Below are positions 1 to 9,324 of a stretch of 17,036 nucleotides of DNA, piece by piece; position 1 is the stretch's first letter, and each line of letters begins with the position of its first letter. The notes under the pieces were generated by a model, which saw only the letters and a list, made by a program, of their open reading frames with translations, was not told the origin of the DNA and did not search any database. Where the stretch lies: assembly GCA_003118195.1 (NCBI GenBank), contig BEXV01002580.1, positions 1 through 17,036 of the forward strand, given 5' to 3'. Source of the DNA: Hemicentrotus pulcherrimus. Taxonomy: Eukaryota > Echinodermata > Echinoidea > Camarodonta > Strongylocentrotidae. The position numbers were made by a program, and so were the translations under genes.

Positions 1-28
1 ACAGCACATGAACAAAATAACTGGTTCT

Positions 29-71
29 GATTGGCTGCCGGAAAGGAAGAGGGGAATCTGGGCAGCCAATC
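29..71. repeat. Inverted repeat carrying CCAAT/ATTGG motifs
   Basis: GATTGGCTGCC at 29-39 is the exact reverse complement of GGCAGCCAATC at 61-71, giving 11-bp perfect arms around a purine-rich 21-nt spacer. Each arm contains a CCAAT-box core, one per strand. Paired CCAAT motifs can bind NF-Y in animal promoters. However, no TATA box, initiator or convincing coding exon follows within the window, so a regulatory role is only a possibility. A second short hairpin (arms GAGAATT and AATTCTC) lies at 130-146. Confidence 0.4.
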
Positions 72-1050
72 AAAGCAAGCTTTTTTTTCGCGAGGCTGGT
101 TCCATAAGGTTCTATATTGTCCGACAGACGAGAATTTGCAATTCTCTTCGCCCGACGGTACGCAAGTTCATTGTCCTCTGTTTTCCTTTACATTTACAAG
201 CAAACCTACCAGAAGGATCAGTAGGTTAATTGTGTTTTTTTTAATACTTTTTAAGATAAAGCCGGTATTGGAAATATAATAACATCATATAACACACTGT
301 ATAGAAGCAAATGGGAAAGGTTGATTTTTGTAGTTAATAATAATTGACACAAACGGTGAGGTTTGGGAGTCATCGTAATTATAAGAAATTGAATCTATTC
401 TTTCGAACGCCGCATGAAAAAGTGGGCATTTTGTAATATAGACAAACTTTTGCTATTTATACGCTTTGTTTCTTTATTGAAAAGGTAACTTTTTTTAAAT
501 CCATCAAACAACACAGATCTACGTGCACAACCGACTTTCGCTTACACACACGAGTAGACATGCACATGAACATGAACACACTCACACAATACACTCATAA
601 ACTCGTACAGTCACAAAGCTCATTTATGAAAAAAAAGTTCATTAAAATTTCACCTCTTTCTCATTTCTTTTTTTGCCGCCATTCTAGTCAAGCGTCGCTT
701 AAGATGGTGGTCCTCTGGACTTTTCCTCAGAGAGTTAAGATCGTACTTTAAATTCATAATACTATATTATAAAAAATATTAAGTTATTTATTATATGTTT
801 ATAATTATATGTAGATAACATTTTGACATGAAGTTATTATACCCCACGTTAACATGTCCTATGTTATTCAGTTATTGTATTTGCAAAAATGCAGAAACAA
901 AAAGAAATCATATCATGTTTCATGACTGAATGGTCTTAACTTTTCAGCCATTTCTTAAGGGGGGAAACTGGAGAAAACCGCTTTTTAGAGCATTAATTTT
1001 ATATGATAAACACTCTCTTAATCCTGCTGAAAATCAGATGTACAGCAAGC
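72..1050. other. Gene-free AT-rich stretch
   Basis: I see no supportable gene here. A possible 82-codon frame (31-279, plus) begins inside the CCAAT hairpin and has no recognisable domain or splice context. The stretch at 540-610 is CACA-rich, and 730-860 is very AT-rich. Nothing in this interval matched the duplicated peptide-gene segment further right. Confidence 0.5.
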
Positions 1051-1370
1051 AGAATAATAATAATAATAATATTTAATTTTTATATAGCGCTTAATACAAA
1101 TGTCTCTAAGCGCTTTACAAATATACTATTACCCCGGTCATTGGATTCAGTGCTTGCCCGCACACGCTGTGTATGTATATATATATATATATATGAGAAA
1201 GTGTCATCATATTTTGAATGCTAGGGTATTTGAAGAGCAATGCTTTTCGGGGGATATTTCCAATAATAATGATAATTATCATTGCTTATAAAGCGCCTAA
1301 CACTTACTTTATTAGAAGTCTCTAAGACCTCTACAATAATGCAGTATAATTACCCTGTGATATTCTTCTG
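1050..1370 (+). repeat. Two diverged copies of an AGCGCTTTACA-type interspersed repeat
   Basis: The first copy (about 1050-1165) has an AAT trinucleotide run, TTTATATAGCGCTT, TGTCTCTAAGCGCTTTACA and then ATTACCCCGGTCATTGG. A second, more decayed copy (about 1262-1365) keeps the same order: an AAT run, TTATAAAGCGCCT, AGTCTCTAAGACCTCTACA and ATTACCCTGTG. The block AGCGCTT...GGTCACCGGACT recurs in intron 1 of gene A (5450-5610). The motif resembles a repeat I recall as widespread in marine invertebrate genomes. I cannot name the family or its ends. A short TA run (1175-1194) lies between the copies. Confidence 0.65.
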
Positions 1371-1432
1371 AACTGACAGGAACTTATGGGAAAGCTCACT
1401 AACTATTTCCTTTTTTGGGGGGAGGGGAATGT

Positions 1433-1522
1433 TATAATATGTGGTAACTAAGAACTGGTCTATCAGATATGTGACTTATTAACAACTTTATTTTGAAAAG
1501 AGCGCTAAAAGGCGTAGCCGTT
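1433..1522 (+). repeat. Interspersed repeat, copy 1 (pair with 15835-15925)
   Basis: This stretch shares a colinear block with 15835-15925. Both have TATRTG, then CTAAG-ACTG-TCTAT, ATCAGATRTGTGACTTATT, AACTTTATTTTGA and AAGAGCG-TAA-AGGC. Similarity ends near GGCGTAGCCG here and near GGCTTATCCC in the other copy. A perfect 5-bp-stem hairpin (AGCCG TTT CGGCT) follows immediately. Dispersed copies about 14.4 kb apart suggest a transposon-derived fragment. No coding capacity is visible. Confidence 0.65.
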
Positions 1523-1558
1523 TCGGCTGACTAGCCAGTGATTTACCTACCAACATTT

Positions 1559-1600
1559 ACATCTACCCATTTTTTTGTTACATCTACCCATTTTTTTTTT
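1559..1600 (+). repeat. 21-bp tandem direct repeat
   Basis: Two adjacent copies of a 21-bp unit beginning ACATCTACCCATTTTTTT sit at 1559-1579 and 1580-1600. They differ only near the end of the T run. This looks like replication-slippage sequence with no evident function. Confidence 0.7.
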
Positions 1601-1939
1601 ACATAAACTATTTTATGGAAAGCAAAAGAGAGTCCAATTTAATCATCGAGAAAATCAACGTTAAATTTTGTGATTTTCCAACACTGCTGATTCAATCTAC
1701 GTTCTCGTTTGGTCATAATGGTGGAATAATTATTTTTACCCCAATTTATGAATTGATTTTGACTATGATTTATTCGTAATAGATCAAGATAATAGTATAC
1801 ATTCTCAGATTTTATTAAATAATAATTTGTGAGTGTTTGTTTTGCGTGACTGCTAAAGAATGTGTTGGCTACTTTGCTAATAAACTAGGGGGCATACGTC
1901 CTTAAGTCATAGCTCACAGTACTGAGGATTAATGCCTCA

Positions 1940-2030
1940 CAAAAGGGCACCCATATAGCACATCGACACGGTTTTGATCCTGGGGCCGCATAGTAACGAG
2001 GCCATTGCTTAGCCACTGAATCATGACTGT
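1940..2030 (-). repeat. Possible tRNA-derived SINE head (degenerate)
   Basis: On the minus strand, TGGCTAAGCAATGG (2015-2002) resembles a Pol III A box and GGATCAAAACC (1980-1970) resembles a B box. The order and strand are right for a tRNA-derived SINE promoter. The 21-nt gap between the boxes is shorter than the roughly 31 nt of a normal tRNA, and I could not fold a convincing cloverleaf. This is at best a decayed element. A 91-codon minus-strand frame across it (2160-1885) is probably fortuitous. Confidence 0.25.
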
Positions 2031-2159
2031 ACACAGCGGGAGCTAAGGTACGGGGTCGCCCCCGCAAGTACCAAAAAACAAAGGAAATGTAATTAATTAT
2101 CAAATATTCATGGCATTTCCCCCCGATCCCCAACAGAAAAAAAAACCTCTGTGTCGCCA

Positions 2160-2830
2160 TGCCTTAAATGTTAACAAGAATATAAATATTCAGTAAACCA
2201 GGAAAGATGATTATTACTGCCACCATTGAATAAAGTTTAATGTGAGTTTATATTTATTTTCTTCTGTATCTAGGTGTGTTGCTATTATGAGTTTATATTC
2301 ATAATTGTTATTGAATATTGTTATTTACTAAACATCTCTTGATGAAAACCACAACTATTGGTGTATGGATATTAGAAAATAAATAAATTAATTGATTGAT
2401 AAATGTTACAATTCATAATAATGATGATGATAATACTACTACTTCTTATAAAAGAAGTAATTTAAACAATGATAATAACATTTAATGAAAATTATAATCA
2501 TATTAATAATACTAATAGTGAAAATTATAATATGAATAAAAAATATTTAATCTCATTCACCATGGTTAGGCATATCATTATTAGATTAAAAATCCTTTAT
2601 TTCACTCATCCTTATCAAATACAATACCTAAAAATTGCATGATTGCATTATTTAGTATACAACTAAGAGGAACAAAACATAACGAGAAACATAGAATGAA
2701 GTATCCGACGTGTGACTATTGATATAAGCTCTATGGAAATCATTTAATAAAATTAAATGTGCTTGAGCTTACAAACTTTCCTTCAATCGATCATTTCATT
2801 CTTTTTATGAAGAGAAGAGAATGCATGGTG
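2160..2830. other. AT-rich gene-free stretch with imperfect trinucleotide runs
   Basis: Very AT-rich DNA with short AAAT/GATT runs near 2375-2402 and imperfect ATG/TAC runs at about 2415-2450. No open frame or splice pattern could be supported. It ends where the duplicated upstream block begins. Confidence 0.5.
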
Positions 2831-2834
2831 TCTC

Positions 2835-3070
2835 TTTGCATGAGAAGCTAAGCGAGAATAAATGAAGAGACTCTACTTTGTGTTTGTAAACCTCTCTCTT
2901 GTCACTCACGGAAGGTGGGCTTCAAGCAATATGGCCTCTGGCTGAGAATGCCTTATGTTGAAGTAAATGTTAACACAGAAGGCGAAAGATGACGATGACC
3001 CTGGCTTATGCCAGGAAACAATATCATAAGTTCAAGATCAAGCACGTTTATCCCTTACCTTCATAAGAAG
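2835..3070 (+). repeat. Upstream conserved block of copy A (left edge of the duplicated segment)
   Basis: This block aligns almost without gaps to 10512-10735, from AAGCTAAGCGA...ATAAATGAAGAGACTC through TTCATAAGAA. It marks the left end of recognisable homology between the two gene-bearing segments. Inside it is a 27-codon ORF (2862-2945). Its right half (2935-3016) is also homologous, in inverted orientation, to 14656-14562. Beyond about 3075 the alignment to copy B stops and resumes near 4664. Confidence 0.8.
2862..2945 (+). CDS. Conserved 27-codon mini-ORF, function unknown
   Basis: The ORF starts MKRLYFV, continues with a hydrophobic stretch (FVNLSLV) and ends MASG-stop, which superficially resembles a short signal peptide. 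Copy B (10530-10613) preserves the same start, stop and length, with three amino-acid differences. About 7 of 84 nucleotides differ, which is no lower than the surrounding non-coding block, so conservation may simply reflect recent duplication. GGAAG|GTGGGC at 2911-2921 could be a splice donor, making this a possible orphan first coding exon. I do not recognise the peptide. A competing view is that this is relic sequence, because the overlapping region aligns in another frame to an open frame at 14742-14587. Confidence 0.2.
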   Translation: MKRLYFVFVNLSLVTHGRWASSNMASG

Positions 3071-3074
3071 AAAT

Positions 3075-4620
3075 AAGGGATTTTCTGAAAAACATATGGA
3101 TTAGATATTCGTAATTTCTTTTGAAAACATGAAGCTCCGTTTAGTCTCATTGGACAACGACTCCTATCGTCAGAGTCCAGCAGCCTAAGATGTCAGTCTA
3201 TGGACTTTTACCAAACAAATTGTTAAGAATTCTTTTTTGTTGTTGATTGTTTAAACAAAAAGCACATCCACCCGATGTACGTTGACACTAGCTCTTTCAT
3301 TGGAACCCTCATGTCCCATTAACTTTTGAAAGTTCACCTACCGTAATTTGATCAAAATAGGTCGTCAGCTCGGCATTCCCATATAACACTTGCGCAAAAG
3401 GTCGAACTTTGGACGCAATTTGCCAAGCGATTGTAAGGTTATAGGTCAAGCACACGAAGGATAACAAACATTAATTATCACATATCAGTTCCGAGTGGTC
3501 CATTTCAGCTAACCCCTACCGTAAATTTTCCATTTAGTGTAGGAAAACATTTTGCTGAGGTAAGCAAAAATATGAATATACATGAACGCCATGGCCTATT
3601 CGATTATTTACAGAGGGTGCAATTGTGCACCACACCAAACTCCCCTACTTCCAGTCAAGTATTTCATTGTATTATGTAGTTTGGTAGGTTTATTTTACAA
3701 ACTGATTGATTATCAGATATCAATGATAGTTTAAAGATATGGAAAAGTTTCTTGTATTTTATATTTAGCAAAGCAATCTCACATACAAAATCACTGTCAA
3801 GTGTCGTCTGATCCGCCGATTTCCATCTGCTATATACGTTCAAGGCACATTTATATGTGGACTGTGATGTAGACAGTTTACTCGTCATTGTAGATTCATG
3901 ATTAGCCATCTGTCATTTATAAGTCTTTAATTGTTGACACACATACAATTGTTACACACATGAACACTCTCACTTCCCTTCCCCCCAACACCCCATTTCC
4001 GCACACCCGGTTCACACATCATACACAATGGCATAAACATCCTGCAACATAGTGGAACATTCTAGACGTCGAACTAGCTACGTTTGTGCTGGCAAAAGTC
4101 CAGCGAGCGTAAATGAGACAGCCGGAGCAATATGTAACAAAATGTTTTTTCAGGGCTTGTTACAAAAAACATTAGTGTGTTTGACAGGTATACGAGTAAT
4201 CAAGTTTTTTTTAAAACTTCAAATAAAACTGAAAAAAATATGACTCCCATGTTTTAATTTCTAATGTTGTGTTTATATTCTCGAGATCAAAAGATGAAGG
4301 GCATGCCCTGATTTTGATTTAAAAAAAAAACAAATATATTTCATATTTTTATTATAAAAAAGGGTCAACATTTATATAAATTATGTCTCCTTTCAGCTTG
4401 AAACCTATTCAGTTTAATTTATGTCCGTGTCCAATGTGTTCATAAAGTGTATATTATGTCAAATTATATAGCTGATTGTTAAATGAAATGTTGTATTTTT
4501 AACTGAATGAAATGACATTGAATTGAATTGAATTGAAATGAATCGTTATCTGGCTGCCCAAACATTCTAACCCTATAATCTAAATATAGACTTATACTAG
4601 TCACAATTCTGACCAAAGCT
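3075..4620 (+). other. Segment present only in copy A
   Basis: This roughly 1.55-kb stretch has no counterpart in copy B, where the flanking homologies are joined at an A-run (10736-10745). I found no terminal inverted repeats, target-site duplication or recognisable coding region. Short frames at 3909-3664 (minus) and 4052-4243 (plus) have no identifiable domain. A TTGAA/TGAAT short tandem run lies at 4518-4537. Because the distal promoter block at its right edge is shared with the inverted third promoter, deletion from copy B is at least as likely as insertion in copy A. Confidence 0.55.
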
Positions 4621-4621
4621 T

Positions 4622-4668
4622 TTGATGACGCCATATGTGGCATATGTACCGCACATTGACCTCATTTT
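4622..4668 (+). promoter_or_regulatory. Distal promoter block of gene A with a nuclear-receptor-like half site
   Basis: The block contains GCACATTGACCTC (4651-4663). Its exact reverse complement occurs at 15493-15505 in the inverted third promoter. The distance from this motif to the TATA box is 161 bp here and 160 bp there. TGACCT, reverse complement AGGTCA, is the classic nuclear-receptor half site. Flanking GATG-CGCCA-ATG is also shared. Copy B lacks the block. Conservation of sequence and spacing between two otherwise diverged promoters suggests a real element, though binding is inferred. Confidence 0.5.
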
Positions 4669-4823
4669 CCCGCTACTCCAAGACCTGCTGTTAGGCATGT
4701 TTAAACGAAGAAATAAAGACAACCGAACTAATTAGTTTAGCTGAATTAATAGGGCGTGACGTTTGGTCAAAAACATATGTTATTCAACATGATAAAATTG
4801 CGGTGCTGAAGAGGCTGGATTCC

Positions 4824-4865
4824 TATAAATACAGGATGCCTCGTGGTCAACGTCGTTCAGTTGCA
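4824..4865 (+). promoter_or_regulatory. Core promoter of gene A: TATA box and initiator
   Basis: TATAAATA at 4824-4831 is followed 35 nt later by TTCAGTT, matching an initiator with its A at 4859, the likely transcription start. The same TATAAATA is found in copy B (10916-10923) and in the inverted third copy (15333-15326, minus), in the last case also with 35-nt spacing to TTCAGT. The ATG at 4835 lies upstream of the predicted start and is not expected to be translated. Confidence 0.75.
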
Positions 4866-4904
4866 GATCACAGAGATATTCAAGATATTCCTGCTCTTCT
4901 CAAT
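4859..4904 (+). other. Gene A exon 1 (5' untranslated)
   Basis: The exon runs from the predicted initiator to a donor reading CTCAAT|GTAAGT. It has no ATG and ends in a block (GCAGATCACAGAGATATTCA and onward) that is identical in copy B over most of its length. The 3' boundary is well supported by a strong consensus donor in both copies. The 5' boundary is inferred from TATA spacing. Joining to exon 2 at 5770 leaves a 5' UTR free of upstream ATGs. Confidence 0.7.
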
Positions 4905-5769
4905 GTAAGTCCATTTGTTTTTATTTTTACACTCATTAACGATTTTTTTTTTTGGTTTTTTTTTTGGTTAAAGGTAAAGACCGGTTATCGTCATGCGATT
5001 GCATTGTGGAAGAAACTTTGTGGAGTTGATCAAAAAAGGTTGATCATCTTGCAGAAGCACCTGCAAGGTTTTGGAACCATCAAAATGATAAGAAATTTGG
5101 CCCATTCTTCGTAAAGTTACAAGCACTGCACACAAAAAGATGTATATGGACTGCCCTATATCTCTCACAGACCATGAGAGAAACAAATTTACCAAATGAA
5201 TGAATTAGTAGGCGGTTTCCCGGCAATTTTTTTATCATCATTAGTCAAAACATATTCTTTCACATGATTGGTGATGACAGCTTCCATTTCATTTTTTGAA
5301 ATTGGGGCGTTTCCAATACTGGTCTTTACCTTTAAGCCGGTTTGTAGGCAAGGTTCCTTTGGTGTCAAAACAATATAAAACTATACAGAACGGGAATCAC
5401 CTTTGACCTAACATTTCATAATGACTGTTTCTTATGCTTTTTGTTAGTAACCTGTAACTGGGAAAGCGCTTGTACGTTATTATAACCCAGGTCACCGGAC
5501 TCTGTTACGATCCTGCACTTTACAGTGCACACCCTCCACTGCCTGGGGAACATTGCGGCTAGTTGCCCATTTGACAGGCGCGCACGCGCTAATCCATTCA
5601 TAATTGATATCATTTTTTTTTATCAGGAACAAACCTAGCATAGGAAATGCTACCGAGAACCTCAATTGAATTTCTTGTATAAATATATTCTCTACGCAAC
5701 TTTCAAAACAGAATACTATCTAATGATGTAATTTCATGATCTCATCTCTTTTTATACTATACACGACAG
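4905..5769 (+). other. Gene A intron 1, containing a repeat fragment
   Basis: An 865-nt intron bounded by GTAAGT and CACGACAG. At about 5450-5610 it contains a copy of the AGCGCTT...GGTCACCGGACT repeat that extends into CACCCTCCACTGCCTGGGG and TTGCCCATTTGACAGG. A shorter counterpart (about 11050-11115) sits in intron 1 of gene B, so the repeat inserted before the gene duplication. Open frames crossing the intron are incidental. Confidence 0.6.
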
Positions 5770-5798
5770 ATTATCTAAAAACCAACTCACCAATTAAA

Positions 5799-7292
5799 AT
5801 GGCTAAGGCTCTGTTCATCGTCCTCGCTTGCGCTCTCTTCGTCGCCGTCATCGCTGATTACGAGCTCAACGACGACACCCTTGAATTCTTTGAGACCGAG
5901 AAGAGGGGTCTGGGAAGGAAAATGAAGAAGTACAAGAGTGAGTTCTTTGAACCATTAAACTTTAAATTTGTGCCCCTCCCACCTCCACCGTCTTAAACCT
6001 TCAACAAAATCAAGACACTTGGCAAAAAAATAACGGGTTTTCTTACATTAAAAAGTAAAAGTATTTTGCAACCACGCTATTGAATCCTAGCGCATGCATT
6101 TGTTACAAATAATTTGGGAACACAGAAACATATGATCCTTAATGGCATGTGAATAGTGTCAGTAATAACATAATTTTCCCCTTTAAGAATTCTTCCCGTA
6201 AATAGTTTCAGAGATAATAGATGGTTTTAAAAAAGTAGTTTCGATTCATCACAATTGTGTTGCATGAGCGAATGCTTCAAGTTTTACTTTATAACGTTGC
6301 TAAAAAGAAATGTATTGGAATTTTTTGAAAATCATATCCTATCTTTTCCCTTTCAGCCTGTCAGCAATACGGCATGGAATGCTGGTGCAACAGGCGTAGT
6401 GGTCAGGTCGTCTTCTGTAACGGTAAGTTTGAAGCCTAACAAAGCCTCTTCCAGATAAACTGCGCCGGTATTTTTTTTTTGTGGGTAAATGATGACAACA
6501 AAATATAATAAGGTTCACAGTGCATATCTTACAGTTCAGGGCTAAGTAAATGTGCGTAGGATTTGTGTTGCGCACAGTTGCCTTTTTTTTGGGGGGGGAG
6601 GGGGTCGTTCATGTATGTTTTTTCCCTCCTCTTTTGTTTAACGTGTCAAATCTAAACAAACCTCTAAGTCTCCTTGGTGTGACATACTTTTAATCCCATG
6701 TTTATGAAATCGCTACTACTACTACAAAAGCTGACGAGAGGTCTCATTTTAAAGACGATCAGACCGTCTTCCGATCATTAGTCTGGAGTCCCGAATTGAA
6801 CCTCCACTGGTTATTGTTTCGAGTGTATTTAATTACTAATATATGTACTCAAGTTTATTCTATCATACAGTTATGGGATATACATGTATATCACACAATA
6901 TCAGTTACAATACGAATACACCGTACAAACATTTGCCCGGTCGTTTCGTATACTCTCAAGCTGTTCAAGCTTAATAGTTTTATAAACTGGAAGGTTGAAA
7001 TCCGGTTTTACTTAGACTTTAAAATAATAGCCCCTTAGCAAAATATGCATACGATGCAGGAAATGCTGTACGGAGAACTCCCGTGAAGGGGTGTGCCACT
7101 CTCTTCAAATCCCCAGACTGCAATACTGACTTAACATCTAGGGTTGTTGGAAGAGAATTATGGTACAAATCAAAAAGGCGTAACCCCGATTTTCAGAAGG
7201 GTGTCGACGAAACGTTTCAAAACAAGGAAATTGTATAATCGCTGTGAGGCGTAACATTATATACCGTCCACTTTTACTACTGCTACAACGAT

Positions 7293-7327
<35 letters not shown>

Positions 7328-7870
7328 TTACTACTTCTACAACTCATACTAAAACTAATACCTCTATTACTACTTATAATAATAATAGTCACAGTTACAT
7401 CGCGCAATTATTGCGCAAATTTAGTGGATTTTCGTCTGTCGGATACCTGGTAACACGTTAAAGTGAATAGAGGAGTCATTTCCTTTGTACGTTTAGAACC
7501 TACTGCACTATTCGAATAAGCGAAGGAGGAAAACTCGATACAGTGGTAAACCTGCACATGATGATTACATGTAGTAAGATCGGAAGGGGGTACCCGATGA
7601 TCACATTTTTGTTATCCCCTCCTAAACACAGGTGATGCCAAAAACTTGATAACAGTAATAAAAATACAACATATTATTACCTTCATCTGACATTATGAGC
7701 CCATCTGCCCTAAAGAGGGGTTCTTACCAGGTAACTATTTACTACACCTGTGTAGAGATACAATATGACTATGATATACGCATGTATCACGAAACTCGAA
7801 GGCATCTACGTCCGTCATGTTTTTTCCTTTATTCTCTATTGCAGGTGCCGGAAATGGAGATAGCTTGTAA
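5799..7870 (+). CDS. Gene A: secreted four-cysteine cationic peptide precursor (antimicrobial-type), exons 2-4
   Basis: Coding exons are 5799-5937, 6357-6422 and 7845-7870, within exon 2 starting at 5770. Both coding introns are phase 1 with donors GTGAGT and GTAAGT and CAG acceptors. The 76-residue precursor has a signal peptide (residues 1-19, core LFIVLACALFVAVIA), an acidic propeptide (20-36, about seven acidic residues) ending in Lys-Arg, and a predicted 40-residue mature peptide. The mature part has net charge about +5, a basic N-terminus (RKMKKYK), cysteines at 48, 55, 57 and 67 (C-X6-C-X-C-X9-C) and a Gly/Asn-rich tail from exon 4. This design fits host-defence peptides stored with a charge-neutralising propeptide. 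It recalls the starfish four-cysteine antimicrobial peptide family, from memory only. A venom-like or hormone role is not excluded. Gene B downstream is its tandem paralogue. Reading through intron 2 would give a different proline-rich tail ending at 5996. Confidence 0.85.
6423..7844 (+). other. Gene A intron 3 with simple repeats
   Basis: A 1422-nt intron. It holds a T-run and G-run (about 6580-6605), a short TAC run near 6713-6725, a longer TAC array (7274-7340) and a 15-bp perfect palindrome centred on GCGCAATTATTGCGC (7402-7416). The last 400 nt, beginning near GGAGTCATTTCCTTTGTACG, align to intron 3 of gene B. Confidence 0.65.
7293..7327 (+). repeat. (TAC)n microsatellite
   Basis: A clean TAC trinucleotide run in intron 3 of gene A, flanked by imperfect units on both sides (about 7274-7340). 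Apparent poly-Leu and poly-Ser open frames across it are artefacts of the repeat. Confidence 0.9.
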
Positions 7871-8036
7871 ACTCTCTGATAGCACCAGCAGACCAATACC
7901 GGATCAGAATTGAATGACGTACGGAACAGTCTTGACCAATCACAATCTCTCTTTTACTTGGATTTTCTTTACTTTCAATCTTATGGATTCCAATATTCAG
8001 TGATACTGTAATAAAGATATTTTAAACACATTTATC
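7871..8036 (+). other. Gene A 3' UTR and poly(A) signal
   Basis: The stretch after the TAA stop aligns closely to gene B (ACTCTCTGATAGCA, GAATGACGTACGGAACAGT, CCAATATTCAGTG). AATAAA at 8010-8015 is followed about 20 nt later by a T/G-richer stretch, as expected for cleavage and polyadenylation near 8030. Gene B has AATAAA at the equivalent place (13455-13460). Confidence 0.7.
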
Positions 8037-8072
8037 TTTCGCATCTGGTGTCTTTCATGACGGAGCTTTTAA

Positions 8073-8073
<1 letters not shown>

Positions 8074-8105
<32 letters not shown>

Positions 8106-8168
8106 CGTGCTTGTGCGTGTGTGTGCGTGTGTGTGGTGTGCGTGCGTATGTGAGTGTGTGTGTGTATG
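8074..8168 (+). repeat. (TG)n microsatellite
   Basis: A long TG dinucleotide run with CG-containing interruptions after 8100. The equivalent site in copy B (about 13511-13532) has only a short run, so the array expanded in A or contracted in B after duplication. Minus-strand frames rich in His-Thr over this array are artefacts. Confidence 0.9.
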
Positions 8169-8880
8169 AGTGGCATTGGTTGTGCTATCAAGCCAATAAT
8201 GGATGATCCATGAGTTAATGAGGAACATTTTAGACATGAAAGTAAAAGAGTGAGCAATCTGAGATGAATGTTGTAGTAAACAGACTAGACATTGACAAGT
8301 GAGAAGGTTCATTTGAATAATTGCTTGATTGACCCGTTCATTTATTCTAAACGAGGCAACAAAAAGAAAGCTTTCAGCTACTAGGCTGTTTCACAAATTT
8401 GCCGTGTAAAAAAAATGCAATCGGATATACGATCAAACAATACAAAAACAATGACTGCCTTTATGGACGTATTTAGAACTATTGCCTGAGGTGATTTCAA
8501 AACCTTACTGTGTCCAAAGATGAAGTCCAAGGTCATATCGTAGTTTCGAGATTAATGTGGAGCTATAGTTTTGAATGTGACCGAAAGCAGCCGATATGTT
8601 TATTTTGTCAAATTGAATTGAAAAGGTATTCATCAAGAAACCACATCGCCGCTAAATATATATCAGAATTACAATGAATATATGCATGATACGACGCAAA
8701 GCCAAATGATAAACAATATGATGTACAATATAAATAATACTCATATTTGATGAAATGGCCATGATATCACAAGATAAACAAAGTGATGCACACAAATGGA
8801 GATAAAGAATAGGAGGGTTGTTCAACAAAAACGCAGTCACATACGGACTACACACTTAGTGGCGTTATAAACAAAATCTT
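8169..8880 (+). other. Downstream flank of gene A shared with gene B
   Basis: No gene is visible. The stretch aligns to about 13533-14190, for example TGCTATCAAGCCAATAATGG and GGAGGGTTGTTC, so the duplication extends well past the 3' ends of the genes. Further shared sequence near 9230-9265 and 14230-14260 (TTAA-CTTWAGC...CATACCAAAC) suggests the original boundary lay beyond a later repeat insertion at 8928-9085. Confidence 0.65.
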
Positions 8881-8927
8881 TTGGGGGTTCAAACAAAATC
8901 CGAATCACCACCAATTAGTATAATTCA

Positions 8928-9085
8928 GAGGCGGCGGAGCGTCTTCCAAAATAGGGAGGATGCACTAACAAAAAAGGCCACTTTCTGGAGAAAAAAATGC
9001 CAGCTTCATACAAACATACAAACAATTTTAGACATTGGTATAAACCCCTAAATCCTCATGATTGTGATTACACTACCAGGGATGA
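8928..9085 (+). repeat. Interspersed repeat, copy 1 (pair with 15932-16098)
   Basis: This is colinear with 15932-16098. Both begin CAGAGGCG-CGG-GCGWCTTCCAAA, have ACTTTCTGGAGAAAAAA, then TTTTAGACATTGGTATA and end TGATTACA-TA-CAGGGAT. It interrupts the flank that is otherwise shared between copies A and B, so it probably inserted after the duplication. No ORF or clear terminal repeats are seen. It is probably part of a transposon that also carries the GGGGCAC-type minisatellite. Confidence 0.65.
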
Positions 9086-9324
9086 TACCAGAGCATAATG
9101 AGCAAAAGTGAGAGAAAAAAAGCCAGCATTATTTGTAAACCACTGGTATCGAATAAGAAATAAACCTCGTTTGAATGTCATTTTGGGGACCAACCACCCC
9201 CATCCGAGTACGCCAATGCAGACACTAAACTTAAGCTCTATATATACCAAACGCTATACCAACCATAAGCCGACAGGCTGCGCTCCCATGGGGCGGAGGT
9301 GCACAGTGCCATTCCCAATGTTGT

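Noticed and set aside
8..279. Two overlapping plus-strand ORFs (73 and 82 codons)
   Set aside because: There is no recognisable domain. One start codon lies within the CCAAT hairpin spacer region, and composition changes to a T-run before the stop.
1940..2030. Functional tRNA gene on the minus strand
   Set aside because: A- and B-box-like motifs are present, but the spacing is too short and no acceptor, D, anticodon and T arms could be paired consistently.
3075..3088. GGGATTTTCT as an NF-kB-like site
   Set aside because: It deviates from the GGGRNNYYCC consensus at the last base, lies 1.7 kb from the TATA box and is absent from copy B.
4803..5114. 103-codon ORF spanning the gene A promoter, exon 1 and intron 1
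   Set aside because: It starts upstream of the TATA box, runs through a strong splice donor and is not preserved in copy B.
7138..7453. Open frames rich in Ser (minus) and Leu (plus)
   Set aside because: They are translations of the TAC microsatellite inside intron 3 of gene A.
8055..8312. Minus-strand frames rich in His and Thr
   Set aside because: They are translations of the TG dinucleotide array.
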